A DNA stretch of 40,783 nt, from positions 1 through 40,783 of the forward strand of contig NZ_CANLOB010000038.1 of NCBI RefSeq assembly GCF_947492815.1. The letters are read 5' to 3'. Positions 9,193 through 18,175 of the stretch are shown piece by piece. A program made the position numbers and the translations under genes. The stretch's first letter is position 1. Every line of letters starts with the position of its first letter. Under the pieces are notes generated by a model. The model searched no databases. It was not told the origin of the DNA and saw only the letters and a list, made by a program, of their open reading frames with translations. The DNA is from an uncultured Dokdonia sp. (GTDB lineage Bacteria; Bacteroidota; Bacteroidia; Flavobacteriales; Flavobacteriaceae).

Positions 9193-10317
9193 ATGATTAC
9201 CCTTAAAGAAATGAAAACCTCTGCGGAACTTAAACAGTTTGTTAAGTACCCGTTTTTGTTATATAAGAATGAGCCAAACTGGGTTCCTCCTATCATTGCT
9301 GATGAATTGGATAGCATGGATCCAACAAAAAACCCTGTTTTTAAAAATGCAGAAGCTCGATATTTTATAGCGTATAAAGAAAATGCTCCTGTTGGTCGTA
9401 TCTGTGCCATTATAAATCATATAGAGGTTAAAGAGCAAGGAAAACCTAAAATACGTTTTGGATGGTTTGATGTGATAGATGATATTGAGGTTACCAAAAA
9501 ATTACTAGATAAAGTACGTGAAATAGGAACTGCACACAACCTTGAATTTATGGAAGGTCCCGTTGGTTTCTCAAATATGGAAAAAGCAGGACTTCTCGTA
9601 GAAGGGTATGAATACTTAAATACCATGATCACATGGTATAATTATGCTTATTATAAAGATCATTTTGAGCAATTAGGATTTGAAAAGGCTGCAGAATGGG
9701 TAGAATTTAAAATAAAGATTGACCCGCCTGATAAGCAAAATCCTAAAGTCAAAAAATTTGCTGATATCATTGCAAAACGATATAATCTTACACCCTTACA
9801 GTTTAAAACTTCCAATGAAATTAAACCGTATGTAGATGAGATGTTCGGTCTATTAAACAAAACCTATGATAAGCTCTCTACATTTGTACCAATACAACAA
9901 TATCAAATAGATCATTACAAAGAAAAATACCTGAAATACGTACATCCAGATTTTATAAAATGTGTACAAGATAAAGATGGAAACTTAGTTGCTTTTGCGA
10001 TTACGATGCCTTCTTTTTCTAAAGCACTCAAAAAAGCAAATGGTTCTTTATTTCCGTTTGGTTTTTACCATTTATTAAAAGCTAAAAATAAAAATAGTGT
10101 TGCTGCGTTTTATCTTATCGGTATAGATCCTGAGTATCAAAATAAAGGAGTGACTGCTGTGATTTTTCAAATGATGCAAAATCTATTTAATGATAGAGGC
10201 ATTACAGATGTAGAAACCAATCCTGAACTAGAAGAAAATAAAGCGATACAACAGCTTTGGAAAAACTACGAGCACGAATTGCATAAACGTAGAAGAACTT
10301 ATCGAAAGGATATATGA
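9193..10317 (+). CDS. GNAT-fold N-acetyltransferase-like protein
   Basis: A 374-residue cytosolic protein. The N-terminal KYPFLLYKNEPNWVPPI and FFVAYKE-like block (ARYFIAYKENAPVGRICAI), and the C-terminal FYLIGIDPEYQNKGVTAVIFQ, fit a duplicated GNAT fold with a degenerate acetyl-CoA loop (QNKGV). The substrate is not known. Relatives in Bacteroidota are usually labelled hypothetical or GNAT. The stop overlaps the start of the next gene by four bases (ATGA-type overlap), so the two are translationally coupled. Confidence 0.7.
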   Translation: MITLKEMKTSAELKQFVKYPFLLYKNEPNWVPPIIADELDSMDPTKNPVFKNAEARYFIAYKENAPVGRICAIINHIEVKEQGKPKIRFGWFDVIDDIEVTKKLLDKVREIGTAHNLEFMEGPVGFSNMEKAGLLVEGYEYLNTMITWYNYAYYKDHFEQLGFEKAAEWVEFKIKIDPPDKQNPKVKKFADIIAKRYNLTPLQFKTSNEIKPYVDEMFGLLNKTYDKLSTFVPIQQYQIDHYKEKYLKYVHPDFIKCVQDKDGNLVAFAITMPSFSKALKKANGSLFPFGFYHLLKAKNKNSVAAFYLIGIDPEYQNKGVTAVIFQMMQNLFNDRGITDVETNPELEENKAIQQLWKNYEHELHKRRRTYRKDI

Positions 10318-11108
10318 GACATCTTACCATCTATAGTTCTATCTTCTGTCTATTTTTTATCACATCAATAATAGCACAGGAAAAGTTTTCGTCATTTGAT
10401 GGAACTATGATTTCTTATTATGATGAAGGCAAAGGAACCTCTGTTATATTAATACATGGGTTTATTAATGATGCGAGTTCATGGAATGGTACTGTCATAA
10501 AACAACAATTACTTGAACAAGGATATCGAGTAATTACCCCAGATTTACGAGGCAATGGGCTTTCAGAAAAACCTATTACTGAAAAAGGATTTAAAGACAA
10601 TGCAGAAGTAAAAGATCTAAAAGCATTACTAGATCACCTGCAAATCAATAGCATTATTGCTATCGGATATTCCAGAGGTTCTATTGTGCTTGCAAAATGG
10701 CTCGCAGAAGATACCCGAATACAAAAAGCCGTTATAGGCGGTATGGGATTAGATTTTTCAAATCCAGATTGGGACCGACGTATCATTTTTGAAAGAGCCT
10801 TTCTAGGGTTAGATCCCTTAAATGAAATGACAGAAGGCGCTGTAAATTATGCAAAATCAAAAAATGCAAGTCTTAACATACTAGGATGGTCACAGCGATA
10901 TCAACCTGTTACATCTATAGCTGCACTTTCAAAAATAAAAATAGCAACGCTTGTTATTGCTGGTGATCAAGACACCGATAATGGGCATCCAAAAGAATTA
11001 GCTGATATATTACCCAATGCAACGCTCTCCATTGTTTCCGGAGATCACAATACAACCTACAGAAAAGAACCCTTTGCGATTGCCGTAACTGCCTTTTTAA
11101 ACAAGTAA
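10314..11108 (+). CDS. exported alpha/beta hydrolase
   Basis: A 264-residue protein with a signal peptide (hydrophobic residues 7-20, cleavage near IIAQ). It has the oxyanion motif HGF at about 49-51, nucleophile elbow GYSRGS (Ser near 122), acid candidate in GDQDTD (about 218-223) and final His in SGDHN (about 243-245), so the triad is complete. It probably acts in the periplasm on an ester or similar bond. The start codon overlaps the previous stop, and a TlpA gene follows 18 bases later. Confidence 0.85.
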   Translation: MRHLTIYSSIFCLFFITSIIAQEKFSSFDGTMISYYDEGKGTSVILIHGFINDASSWNGTVIKQQLLEQGYRVITPDLRGNGLSEKPITEKGFKDNAEVKDLKALLDHLQINSIIAIGYSRGSIVLAKWLAEDTRIQKAVIGGMGLDFSNPDWDRRIIFERAFLGLDPLNEMTEGAVNYAKSKNASLNILGWSQRYQPVTSIAALSKIKIATLVIAGDQDTDNGHPKELADILPNATLSIVSGDHNTTYRKEPFAIAVTAFLNK

Positions 11109-11126
11109 TATCTTATAACAATAGCT

Positions 11127-11858
11127 GTGAAGTATTATTTATTTTTCTTATTACTAGGAATATCTCATTTCATGTGGGCACAAGAAACGTATTATAGTTT
11201 TCAAGATGATATCTATAGTGAAGTACGCTTTCGCGAAAAGCTAAAAACCATAGAAACCCTCTATGGAAAACAAGGAAATTACAAATACACCACAGCCAGT
11301 TATAAAGTACGTTCTACGCAAGTACGCCAAGATTCTATTATTCAGTTTGTAGAAGTGGTACTCTCACAATCTAATACAGCTCCTTTGGATATCAATACGG
11401 GAGTTCAACGATTTATAAATAAACCACTCCCCGATTTTAAATTACAGAATCTTAAAAATCACCTCAAAACCAATACTGACTATACAGGAAAAGTAACCTT
11501 ACTCAATCTTTGGTTTACTTCTTGTCCGCCATGTATTACAGAAATTCCGTATCTTAATTATCTGAAAGACACTTATCAAGACCAAGTAAATTTTGTAGCG
11601 ATTACATTTGATTCGAAAGACAAAGTAGATCGGTTTTTAACACGCAAGTCATTCGAATTTGAGCACTTAGTAGATGCTACAGTGTATTTACATAAAGAAC
11701 TAAATAACAATGCGTTTCCTAAGCTTATCCTCATCGATAAAAAAGGTGATGTACGTTTTGTAGAAAATGGTGTGATCTTAAGTGGGAATACACCTTCTCA
11801 ACCTGAAGCAGCTGTTTCAGTACTTAGAGAACAATTGGATTTCTTATTGAAAGAGTAG
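11127..11858 (+). CDS. TlpA family thiol:disulfide protein
   Basis: A 243-residue exported thioredoxin-fold protein with a GTG start. The signal peptide (YYLFFLLLGISHFMWAQ) follows directly, which supports that start. The thioredoxin domain begins near residue 100 (INKPLPDFKLQNL) with the redox motif WFTSCPPC (Cys133 and Cys136) and the cis-proline region NNAFPKLILID. It probably reduces or isomerises disulfides in the periplasm. Residues FRE near 35-37 are encoded by a TTTCGCGAAA palindrome (11229-11238). Two bases separate it from the hemolysin III gene. Confidence 0.88.
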   Translation: MKYYLFFLLLGISHFMWAQETYYSFQDDIYSEVRFREKLKTIETLYGKQGNYKYTTASYKVRSTQVRQDSIIQFVEVVLSQSNTAPLDINTGVQRFINKPLPDFKLQNLKNHLKTNTDYTGKVTLLNLWFTSCPPCITEIPYLNYLKDTYQDQVNFVAITFDSKDKVDRFLTRKSFEFEHLVDATVYLHKELNNNAFPKLILIDKKGDVRFVENGVILSGNTPSQPEAAVSVLREQLDFLLKE

Positions 11859-11860
11859 CC

Positions 11861-12499
11861 ATGGCAAAAGAAGCAGCCACATACAGTCCATTAGAAGAAA
11901 AATGGAATATCTACACCCATGGCTTTGGTTTTGTAGCAAGCCTAATTGGAGTATTCTTTTTATGCTTTCGCGAAAGCGCAACCAACACATCTACCATCAG
12001 TGTCATTGTATTTGGACTCAGTTTATGTATTCTATACTTTGCGTCTACCATCTATCATAGTGCAATACATCCTGTACGAAGGGCAAGACTACAAATTTTT
12101 GATCATGCTGCTATTTATATATTGATTGCAGGTACGTATACGCCTTTTACACTGGTTACTTTAGAAGGAGAAACGGGTCTCATTATTTTTTGTACTACCT
12201 GGGGAATTGCCATATTTGGTGTGATTCTTAAAATCTTTTTTACGGGACGTTTTGATATTTTATCTACCATCCTATATGTTGCTATGGGTTGGTTGATTGT
12301 TTTTGTATATACGCCACTAGTTACTAATTTACATCCAACGGGAGTACAATGGTTATTTGGTGGTGGTATTGCTTATACTGTAGGTGCTGTATTATACAGT
12401 ATCAAAAAGATCCCTTTTAATCATGCGATCTTTCACGTTTTTGTACTTATAGGCAGCTTTTGTCACTTTATGTCTGTATACTTTTATGTTGGGCAATAA
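11861..12499 (+). CDS. hemolysin III / YqfA family membrane protein
   Basis: A 212-residue protein with seven predicted membrane segments. Family signatures are EEKWNIYTHGFGF near the start, STIYHS (about 66-71), FDHAAIYILIAGTYTPF (about 83-99) and the C-terminal NHAIFHVFVLIGSFCHF. These His and Asp residues are the likely metal site of the PAQR-related fold. Its physiological role in bacteria is unsettled. FRES at about 36-39 is encoded by a palindrome copy (11966-11975). Confidence 0.9.
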   Translation: MAKEAATYSPLEEKWNIYTHGFGFVASLIGVFFLCFRESATNTSTISVIVFGLSLCILYFASTIYHSAIHPVRRARLQIFDHAAIYILIAGTYTPFTLVTLEGETGLIIFCTTWGIAIFGVILKIFFTGRFDILSTILYVAMGWLIVFVYTPLVTNLHPTGVQWLFGGGIAYTVGAVLYSIKKIPFNHAIFHVFVLIGSFCHFMSVYFYVGQ

Positions 12500-12539
12500 A
12501 GTAGATTAGCATCTATTATGGTAACTCTGTTAATCGCAC

Positions 12540-12547
12540 TACCTTTG
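12540..12547 (+). promoter_or_regulatory. -7 promoter box TACCTTTG abutting a start codon
   Basis: A full TAnnTTTG match ending four bases before ATG 12552. In Bacteroidota the start site lies about 4-7 bases after this box, so the helicase mRNA would begin at or next to its ATG, that is leaderless. Confidence 0.55.
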
Positions 12548-12551
12548 CGAT

Positions 12552-13862
12552 ATGATAAGTCATCAAAAAAATCAGCAGCAAATACTAGCTAAACTTGGTA
12601 TAGATACGCTCAATGAAATGCAGGAGGCTGCACAATTGGCCATACATGCATCTAAAGAAGTGGTACTCCTCTCTCCTACTGGAACAGGAAAAACACTCGC
12701 GTTTCTACTACCTGTTATTGCTGAACTAGATCCAAGTATACAGGAAGTTCAATTACTTGTAGTAGTTCCTTCTCGCGAGCTTGCTATACAGATAGAACAA
12801 GTGGCGCGTAACATGGGTACAGGCTATAAGATACATGCAGCTTATGGTGGGCAATCGTTTAATACAGATCGACAAGCCATAAAACATAGGCCTAGCATTC
12901 TTATTGGAACTCCAGGACGTCTTGCAGATCATTTACGTAGAGATACATTCTCTACAGAATATCTTACTACACTCGTGCTAGATGAGTTTGATAAATCATT
13001 AGAGGTTGGTTTTGAAGGAGAGATGACAGAAATCATCAGTTATTTACCTAAGCTTTCTAAGAAAGTATTGACCTCAGCTACACAAGGACTTTCCATCCCT
13101 TCCTTTGTAGGGCTAGAAAAACCAGTAACTGTAGATTACCTACACCAAGGAAGTTCTAAACTGGAAATCAAAGCTATGATTTCTCCTGAAAAAGATAAGT
13201 TGGCTACTCTAGAAAAAGCATTACGTCACTTGGGTAATCAACCAGGGATTATATTCTGTAATTTCAAAGATACGATTGCCCGCATAAGTGAGTATCTCTC
13301 AGAATGTGGAATTGCTCATGGCAGCTTTTACGGAGGTATGGAACAACGTGATCGAGAATTATCTTTACTCAAATTTAGAAATGGTACGCATCAAATATTA
13401 CTAGCAACAGACCTCGCTGCTCGTGGTATTGATATTTCGGCTATCAAGTTTATCATTCATTATCATTTACCTGTGCGAGAAGAAGAATTTACACATCGTA
13501 ATGGACGTACGGCTAGAATGCATAATGATGGTGTTGCTTATGTCTTGCATTGGCGTAATGAGCGCTTACCAGACTTTATGCCTGATATGGAAGAAGAATA
13601 CCTACTAGATAAAGAAACACCAGCACCTTCCATATGGGATACCTTACAAATCACGGGAGGTCGTAAAGACAAAATTTCTAAAGGAGATATTGCAGGACTT
13701 TTCTTTAAACAAGGCGGTATTACGAAAGAAGAGTTAGGAACTATTGAGCTGAAACAGAAAGAAGCATTTATTGCAGTACATAAAACGGTAAGTGATCAAC
13801 TGATTGAAAAGTTAAATAATACTCGGCTTAAGAAAGCGAAGATTCGTATTAAAAGGACTTAA
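12552..13862 (+). CDS. DEAD-box RNA helicase
   Basis: A 436-residue ATP-dependent RNA helicase with both RecA domains. Motifs: Walker A SPTGTGKT (41-48), Ia PSRELA (73-78), GG (about 99-100), TPGRL (120-124), motif II as DEFD rather than DEAD (144-147), SAT (about 175), FCNF, GGM, DLAARGIDI and HRNGRTAR in domain 2. The C-terminal tail (about 365-436) is basic and has KGDIAGLFFKQGGITKEELG, a DbpA-like RNA-binding fold fragment. A role in ribosome assembly or RNA remodelling is likely. Confidence 0.92.
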   Translation: MISHQKNQQQILAKLGIDTLNEMQEAAQLAIHASKEVVLLSPTGTGKTLAFLLPVIAELDPSIQEVQLLVVVPSRELAIQIEQVARNMGTGYKIHAAYGGQSFNTDRQAIKHRPSILIGTPGRLADHLRRDTFSTEYLTTLVLDEFDKSLEVGFEGEMTEIISYLPKLSKKVLTSATQGLSIPSFVGLEKPVTVDYLHQGSSKLEIKAMISPEKDKLATLEKALRHLGNQPGIIFCNFKDTIARISEYLSECGIAHGSFYGGMEQRDRELSLLKFRNGTHQILLATDLAARGIDISAIKFIIHYHLPVREEEFTHRNGRTARMHNDGVAYVLHWRNERLPDFMPDMEEEYLLDKETPAPSIWDTLQITGGRKDKISKGDIAGLFFKQGGITKEELGTIELKQKEAFIAVHKTVSDQLIEKLNNTRLKKAKIRIKRT

Positions 13863-13911
13863 ATATTAAAATGGCTTGGTACGCTTTCGCGAAAGCGTAT
13901 AAAAGCAAACA

Positions 13912-14352
13912 TTAGTTAAGTTTAGTATAATATTCCCAGATTTCTCCCTCATTTTCTAAATAGGTAACTGTAATCATTTCTTTTTGACTCAATGAAATAA
14001 GTCTTCCATGACTTTCTCCTAAATCTTTAGTGCCTAATACTTTTTCCCAATAGGCACAATGAATATCATAATGAATTACAATAGTCTTATCTTCATTAAA
14101 TTTCCATTTACCATCTTGATTCCAGGTACATTGTTTCCATACATAATTTTCGTTTTTATTATATTGAATGGTATCATGACATGTCAATCCTTTATACTCT
14201 TTTCCATCTGGAGTTTTGGCACCTTTATGTACCCAAGTTCCTACTATTAATTGATTTCTATCCGTCTGCAATGAATCTTGTTGCGCGAACAAATTATTAG
14301 AAAATAAAACTATAATTATAAAAGAAGTGTATAAAAAGATGTTGCCATTCAT
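13912..14352 (-). CDS. secreted lipocalin-like protein, unknown
   Basis: A 146-residue protein with a signal peptide (FLYTSFIIIVLFSNNLFAQ, cleavage near residue 24). The mature part has VGTWVHKGAKTPDGKEYKG, KWKFNEDKTIVI and EGEIWEYYTKL, a beta-rich pattern like the small lipocalin-type domains of Bacteroidota. No enzyme motif. Its stop is convergent with the helicase, with a palindrome copy (13885-13894) in the space between. Confidence 0.65.
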   Translation of the reverse strand: MNGNIFLYTSFIIIVLFSNNLFAQQDSLQTDRNQLIVGTWVHKGAKTPDGKEYKGLTCHDTIQYNKNENYVWKQCTWNQDGKWKFNEDKTIVIHYDIHCAYWEKVLGTKDLGESHGRLISLSQKEMITVTYLENEGEIWEYYTKLN

Positions 14353-14360
14353 ATGAAAAA

Positions 14361-14609
14361 CTACTCAGGCTTCTTCTTAGGCGGAGGCATAGGCCCTCGT
14401 AAATGAATGATCAATCCGTTTAAGAAATTACGCAAAAACTGATCTCCACATTCCATATACTTAGGATGGTCTTCTTTACGGAATATAGCGCCAAGTTCAC
14501 TTTTGGTGACTTTGAAATCTACAAGACTACAAATCTTAACAATATCATCATCGCGTAGTTTATGAGCTACACGTAGTTTTTTAAAGATATCATTATTGGT
14601 AAGTGCCAT
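14361..14609 (-). CDS. DUF1456 family protein (YehS-like, single repeat)
   Basis: An 82-residue protein starting MALTNNDIFKKLRVAHKLRDDDIVKI, with the VTKSELGAIFRKEDHPKY and CGDQFLRNFLNGLI blocks of the DUF1456 repeat. The E. coli relative YehS has two such repeats (about 150 residues). Here there is one, plus a Pro/Lys tail. Role unknown. Confidence 0.82.
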   Translation of the reverse strand: MALTNNDIFKKLRVAHKLRDDDIVKICSLVDFKVTKSELGAIFRKEDHPKYMECGDQFLRNFLNGLIIHLRGPMPPPKKKPE

Positions 14610-14730
14610 AGTATATATTTAGAATGACAAAGTACGGGAATTTAACTCAAACTAATACCTAGAAATACTGCCTTATTGAGGTAGTCTGTATATTTTTTCG
14701 CGAAAGCGAACAGCTAACAATTAATTCTCT

Positions 14731-14738
14731 TAATTTTG
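14731..14738 (+). promoter_or_regulatory. -7 promoter box TAATTTTG abutting a start codon
   Basis: A full TAnnTTTG match ending six bases before ATG 14745. The predicted start site falls within three bases of the ATG, so a leaderless or nearly leaderless rluF message is expected. It also argues against an upstream TTG (14736) as the start, because that codon lies inside the box. Confidence 0.55.
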
Positions 14739-14744
14739 TCATCT

Positions 14745-15488
14745 ATGGAAGAACAGAAGACCACACGTATTAATAAGTATCTAAGCGAAGTAGGATACTG
14801 CTCTAGAAGGGCAGCCGATAAGTTGATAGATCAAGGTCGCGTCACCATAAATGGTAAGGTGCCTGAGATGGGAACTAAAATTGTAGCTGGAGATGTTGTA
14901 CGTGTAGATGGTGAGTTGGTTGCTGCGCCTAAAGAAGACTTTGTATATCTGGCATTTCATAAACCCGTAGGGATTGTATGTACCACTGACACTCGTGTAG
15001 AGAAAGATAATATCATAGATTTTATTAACTATCCGAAACGTATTTTTCCTATCGGACGGTTAGACAAACCTAGCGAGGGTCTTATTTTCTTAACCAATGA
15101 TGGTGATATTGTCAATAAGATATTGCGAGCACGCAACAATCATGAAAAAGAATATGAAGTTACTGTAGACAAACCTATTACGCCTTCTTTCATACAGCAA
15201 ATGAGTAATGGTGTACCTATCCTAGATACCGTTACACGTAAGTGCAAAGTAGAACGTATAAGCCGTTTTAAATTTAAAATTATTCTGACTCAAGGATTGA
15301 ATCGTCAAATTAGGCGTATGTGTGAATATTTAAATTATGATGTGATACGCTTAAAGCGAAATCGTATTATGAATGTATCGCTAGATCTTCCTGTTGGAAA
15401 ATGGAGAGATATTACAATTTCAGAACTTGCTGAAATCAATAGGCTTGTAGAAAATTCTGAGAAAACACATAATTCAAAAGATAATTAA
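14745..15488 (+). CDS. rluF: 23S rRNA pseudouridine synthase (RluF-like)
   Basis: A 247-residue protein from ATG 14745. The N-terminal S4 RNA-binding domain (RINKYLSEVGYCSRRAADKLI, GRVTINGK) is followed by the RsuA/RluB/E/F catalytic domain, with the active aspartate in GRLDKPSEG (Asp107), and LTQGLNRQIRRMCEYLNYDV. By family it isomerises a uridine in 23S rRNA near the peptidyl-transferase centre. RluF versus a sister RluB/RluE specificity is inferred from the RQIRRMCEYL motif and size. The last four bases overlap the 3' end of the convergent NTPase gene. Confidence 0.85.
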   Translation: MEEQKTTRINKYLSEVGYCSRRAADKLIDQGRVTINGKVPEMGTKIVAGDVVRVDGELVAAPKEDFVYLAFHKPVGIVCTTDTRVEKDNIIDFINYPKRIFPIGRLDKPSEGLIFLTNDGDIVNKILRARNNHEKEYEVTVDKPITPSFIQQMSNGVPILDTVTRKCKVERISRFKFKIILTQGLNRQIRRMCEYLNYDVIRLKRNRIMNVSLDLPVGKWRDITISELAEINRLVENSEKTHNSKDN

Positions 15489-16747
15489 ATAGGTAATTCT
15501 ATACTTTCCAATAGTTCTGCTTTTTTCTGAAATATCAACCATATTAAGAAACCTTTATCTACAATATTCAAAATTAAATTTGTTTGATCATAATCTATAA
15601 TATTTGGCTTTATATTCTTTTTAATTTGAAGAGAAGCTGCAGAATTCAAAGCTCCAGTGAGATTACCTAAATTTAATTTTTCTTTTCTAGGATGCTTTTC
15701 TCTTATTGTATCTTTTATAAATTTATAAGATAGACCATGCGTTAAATCTTCAACTTTAGCTTTCAGTATTGGATACATTAACCATTTATGCATTTCTAAA
15801 TCAGTGCTTTGAAACCCATAATAAAATGCTCTCAAAAAAGCATTATATCTACCAGTCTGTTGGTTTATTATTCTTTTAGTAATTTCATAAACATCAATTT
15901 CTTTTGTGATATTTAATAAATGAAATTGTTTCTCATCAATACCATTAGAAATACAAATCTGTAAACAAATTTCTTGACATATGAAAACACTACCTAGACT
16001 CCATTTTATTATATCTAAAGTTAATTCATTAATAAAAGAAATATTTAGTAACTCTGCCCCTTTATTTATAACTCTCTTTAATTGATCACTTGACCATGAA
16101 TCAGCATTAATAGCATAAATACGTCCTGCTAAATCGCCATTTAATAATGTTAATCTATTATCTTCTAGCCATACTCCAACTATTATAAATGTATAATTAG
16201 AATTTTCATGAAATGCTTTTAATTCAAATGCAAAATCAGTTTGAACTTCCTCTTTCAAATAATGAAAGTCTTCTAAAATAATATATTTATCAAAATCTAT
16301 AGATTTTAACGCAGATATAATATCATTAGAATCATAAATATCTAACTCCAAAGGTTTTTGTTGTGTATTTTCAGACTCTCCTTCTTCGATTTCTCCACCA
16401 GCTTTTAAAAATGTAAAAAGATTAAAATCAGCTTTAACTTTTGCTTTTCCATCTATTGTTTTAGAACTTGAAACAGTTAACTCAAAACCTGCTCTTTTCA
16501 AGATTTGAGCGTTTAACTGTCCTATATCCCAAATATTAGAACAATGAACTGAAATATATTTTTCCTCTTCTAAATTATATTTTCTAAGACTAGTCTTACC
16601 TTGTTTGGAACTACCGTAAATTACTAAATGCTTATTGAACTTTAAAGAATTTCTAAAAACCTCATCAACTTTAGGTCTTTCTATATAATTCAAAGGTATT
16701 TTTCGTGATTGTCCAAAAACTTCATGGACTTTTAATTTTTTTGACAT
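15485..16747 (-). CDS. P-loop NTPase of unknown role (AAA/STAND-like)
   Basis: A 420-residue cytosolic protein. A short lead (VHEVFGQSRKIPLNYIERP) is followed by Walker A YGSSKQGKTS near residues 44-53 and Walker B KYIILEDFHYL near 185-195. A sensor-like IIVGVW precedes a helical C-terminal half. The order resembles an ORC/STAND-type ATPase switch. It is an orphan between housekeeping genes, overlaps rluF convergently by four bases, and is visibly more AT-rich than its neighbours, which hints at acquisition. A defence or stress role is possible but not shown. Confidence 0.75.
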   Translation of the reverse strand: MSKKLKVHEVFGQSRKIPLNYIERPKVDEVFRNSLKFNKHLVIYGSSKQGKTSLRKYNLEEEKYISVHCSNIWDIGQLNAQILKRAGFELTVSSSKTIDGKAKVKADFNLFTFLKAGGEIEEGESENTQQKPLELDIYDSNDIISALKSIDFDKYIILEDFHYLKEEVQTDFAFELKAFHENSNYTFIIVGVWLEDNRLTLLNGDLAGRIYAINADSWSSDQLKRVINKGAELLNISFINELTLDIIKWSLGSVFICQEICLQICISNGIDEKQFHLLNITKEIDVYEITKRIINQQTGRYNAFLRAFYYGFQSTDLEMHKWLMYPILKAKVEDLTHGLSYKFIKDTIREKHPRKEKLNLGNLTGALNSAASLQIKKNIKPNIIDYDQTNLILNIVDKGFLIWLIFQKKAELLESIELPI

Positions 16748-16763
16748 TTTAATAATTTATAAT

Positions 16764-17444
16764 TTATAATTTCAGCTCAAAACTAGCAGAGATAGTCACT
16801 ACAATAGACAATTCGCCTGGTGCAATAGTTTCGCCTCCTCCAGAAGAAGATTCCATAGCAAAATTAGCGCTTCGTAACTGAGGTCGAGGTACATTAGCAG
16901 ATGCTTCACTTATTTGTACAGCTCTACCAATAGATTGGCCTATAGCTGTTGCATAGGTTTCTGCACGTTGTTTTGCATCAAGAATTGCTTTTACGCGCGC
17001 TTCAGATCGTAAGGATGCTGCTTTAGAGGACTTGAATTGAACCCCGTCTATTCGATTAATACCAGAGTTTAGTAAGCCAGAAATAATAGTTTCGTATTGC
17101 TTTATATCTTTAAGAAGTACCGTAAGTGATTGATTTGCTTTATAAGAATATGTCTTTGTATTATAATCGTAATTCTTATTGAGATTGATATACTCTGTTT
17201 GTACATCTTCATCTTTCAGTCCTTCCGAACGTAAAAATTTAATAACCGCATTAATAGATGCATTATTTTCATTTTTTACACCCATAGCATCTTTGCCTTC
17301 ACTCTCTACCCGTACTTTGATAGCAACCTGGTCTGGTACGACTTTAATAATTCCTTTTCCAGTGACGTTAACAAGAGATTCTGTGTGTGTTTGTGCCGTA
17401 AGACTCATAGTACATAATAATATAAAAAGATATAGTAATTTCAT
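16764..17444 (-). CDS. SIMPL domain periplasmic protein (DUF541)
   Basis: A 226-residue exported protein with a signal peptide ending near SLTAQ. The mature part has the SIMPL pattern: VTGKGIIKVVPDQVAIKVRVESEG, GLKDEDVQTEYINL, and LSIVVTISASFEL at the end. E. coli YggE is a relative linked to oxidative stress tolerance. The molecular activity is unknown. The start is 16 bases from the rhomboid stop, so the two minus-strand genes are probably one operon. Confidence 0.87.
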   Translation of the reverse strand: MKLLYLFILLCTMSLTAQTHTESLVNVTGKGIIKVVPDQVAIKVRVESEGKDAMGVKNENNASINAVIKFLRSEGLKDEDVQTEYINLNKNYDYNTKTYSYKANQSLTVLLKDIKQYETIISGLLNSGINRIDGVQFKSSKAASLRSEARVKAILDAKQRAETYATAIGQSIGRAVQISEASANVPRPQLRSANFAMESSSGGGETIAPGELSIVVTISASFELKL

Positions 17445-17460
17445 AACTAATACATAACCG

Positions 17461-18108
17461 TTAAATTTTACCTAATTTAATCATTACAAACAAGATAACA
17501 ATAGGAATTGCTAGTAAAATAACCATTAATGTATTTGTAAATAATAAATCCGGAACCATCATTAAGGTGATAAGATATCCACCCACAGCACCGCCAAAAT
17601 GTGCATCATGTCCTATATTATCATTACGAGCTCTCATTCCATAAATAGAATATAAAAGATATCCAATACCAAAAAGATACGCGGGCACAGGAATCACAAA
17701 ATAAAGCCCTAACATCATATCTGGGTTTAATAAAATAGCGGCATATAAAACGCCAGAAACAGCACCACTAGCACCTAGAGCTGAATAATGATATTCATCT
17801 TTATGAAAGAAATAAGATAGTAAGTTTCCTATAATAAGACTTCCCACATAAATAACAACAAATTGAAAAACACTTAATTGACTTATGACGGGATTTGCAA
17901 AGAAATATAGTGTAAGCATATTTACAAAAAGATGCTCAGGATTTGCATGCAGAAAAGCAGAGCTTATCATACGTACCTGTTCTCCTCGTCGTATGGCGCC
18001 TATTTGAAATAAGTATTTATTTTTAAAATTATAATCATTAAAACCCTTTATTGAAAAGAGTACATTTATAGCAACAATAGCCATTGTTACAAGATGCATA
18101 TCTGCCAT
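17461..18108 (-). CDS. rhomboid family intramembrane serine protease
   Basis: A 215-residue protein with six membrane segments. The catalytic dyad is visible as Ser114 in LGASGAVSG and His170 in HDAHFGGAVGG. The loop motif HANPEHLFVNM (54-64) is the usual rhomboid L1/TM2 block. It cleaves membrane proteins within or near the bilayer. Substrates are unknown. It is divergent from the acyltransferase gene, sharing a 67-base promoter space. Confidence 0.9.
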   Translation of the reverse strand: MADMHLVTMAIVAINVLFSIKGFNDYNFKNKYLFQIGAIRRGEQVRMISSAFLHANPEHLFVNMLTLYFFANPVISQLSVFQFVVIYVGSLIIGNLLSYFFHKDEYHYSALGASGAVSGVLYAAILLNPDMMLGLYFVIPVPAYLFGIGYLLYSIYGMRARNDNIGHDAHFGGAVGGYLITLMMVPDLLFTNTLMVILLAIPIVILFVMIKLGKI

Positions 18109-18130
18109 AATTTATTCTTATTACGTAGTA

Positions 18131-18155
18131 AAGATACCTATATTTGCGGTATCTT
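18131..18155. promoter_or_regulatory. promoter box inside an inverted repeat
   Basis: The arms AAGATACC (18131-18138) and GGTATCTT (18148-18155) are perfect complements around TATATTTGC, which contains the plus-strand -7 box TATATTTG (18139-18146). A dimeric regulator bound here would sit on the promoter of the acyltransferase gene (ATG 18176). Confidence 0.5.
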
Positions 18156-18175
18156 ATTATATCTATATTTTATAA

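Noticed and set aside
14736..14744. TTG start for rluF
   Set aside because: The codon lies inside the -7 promoter box; ATG 14745 gives the normal S4-domain start.
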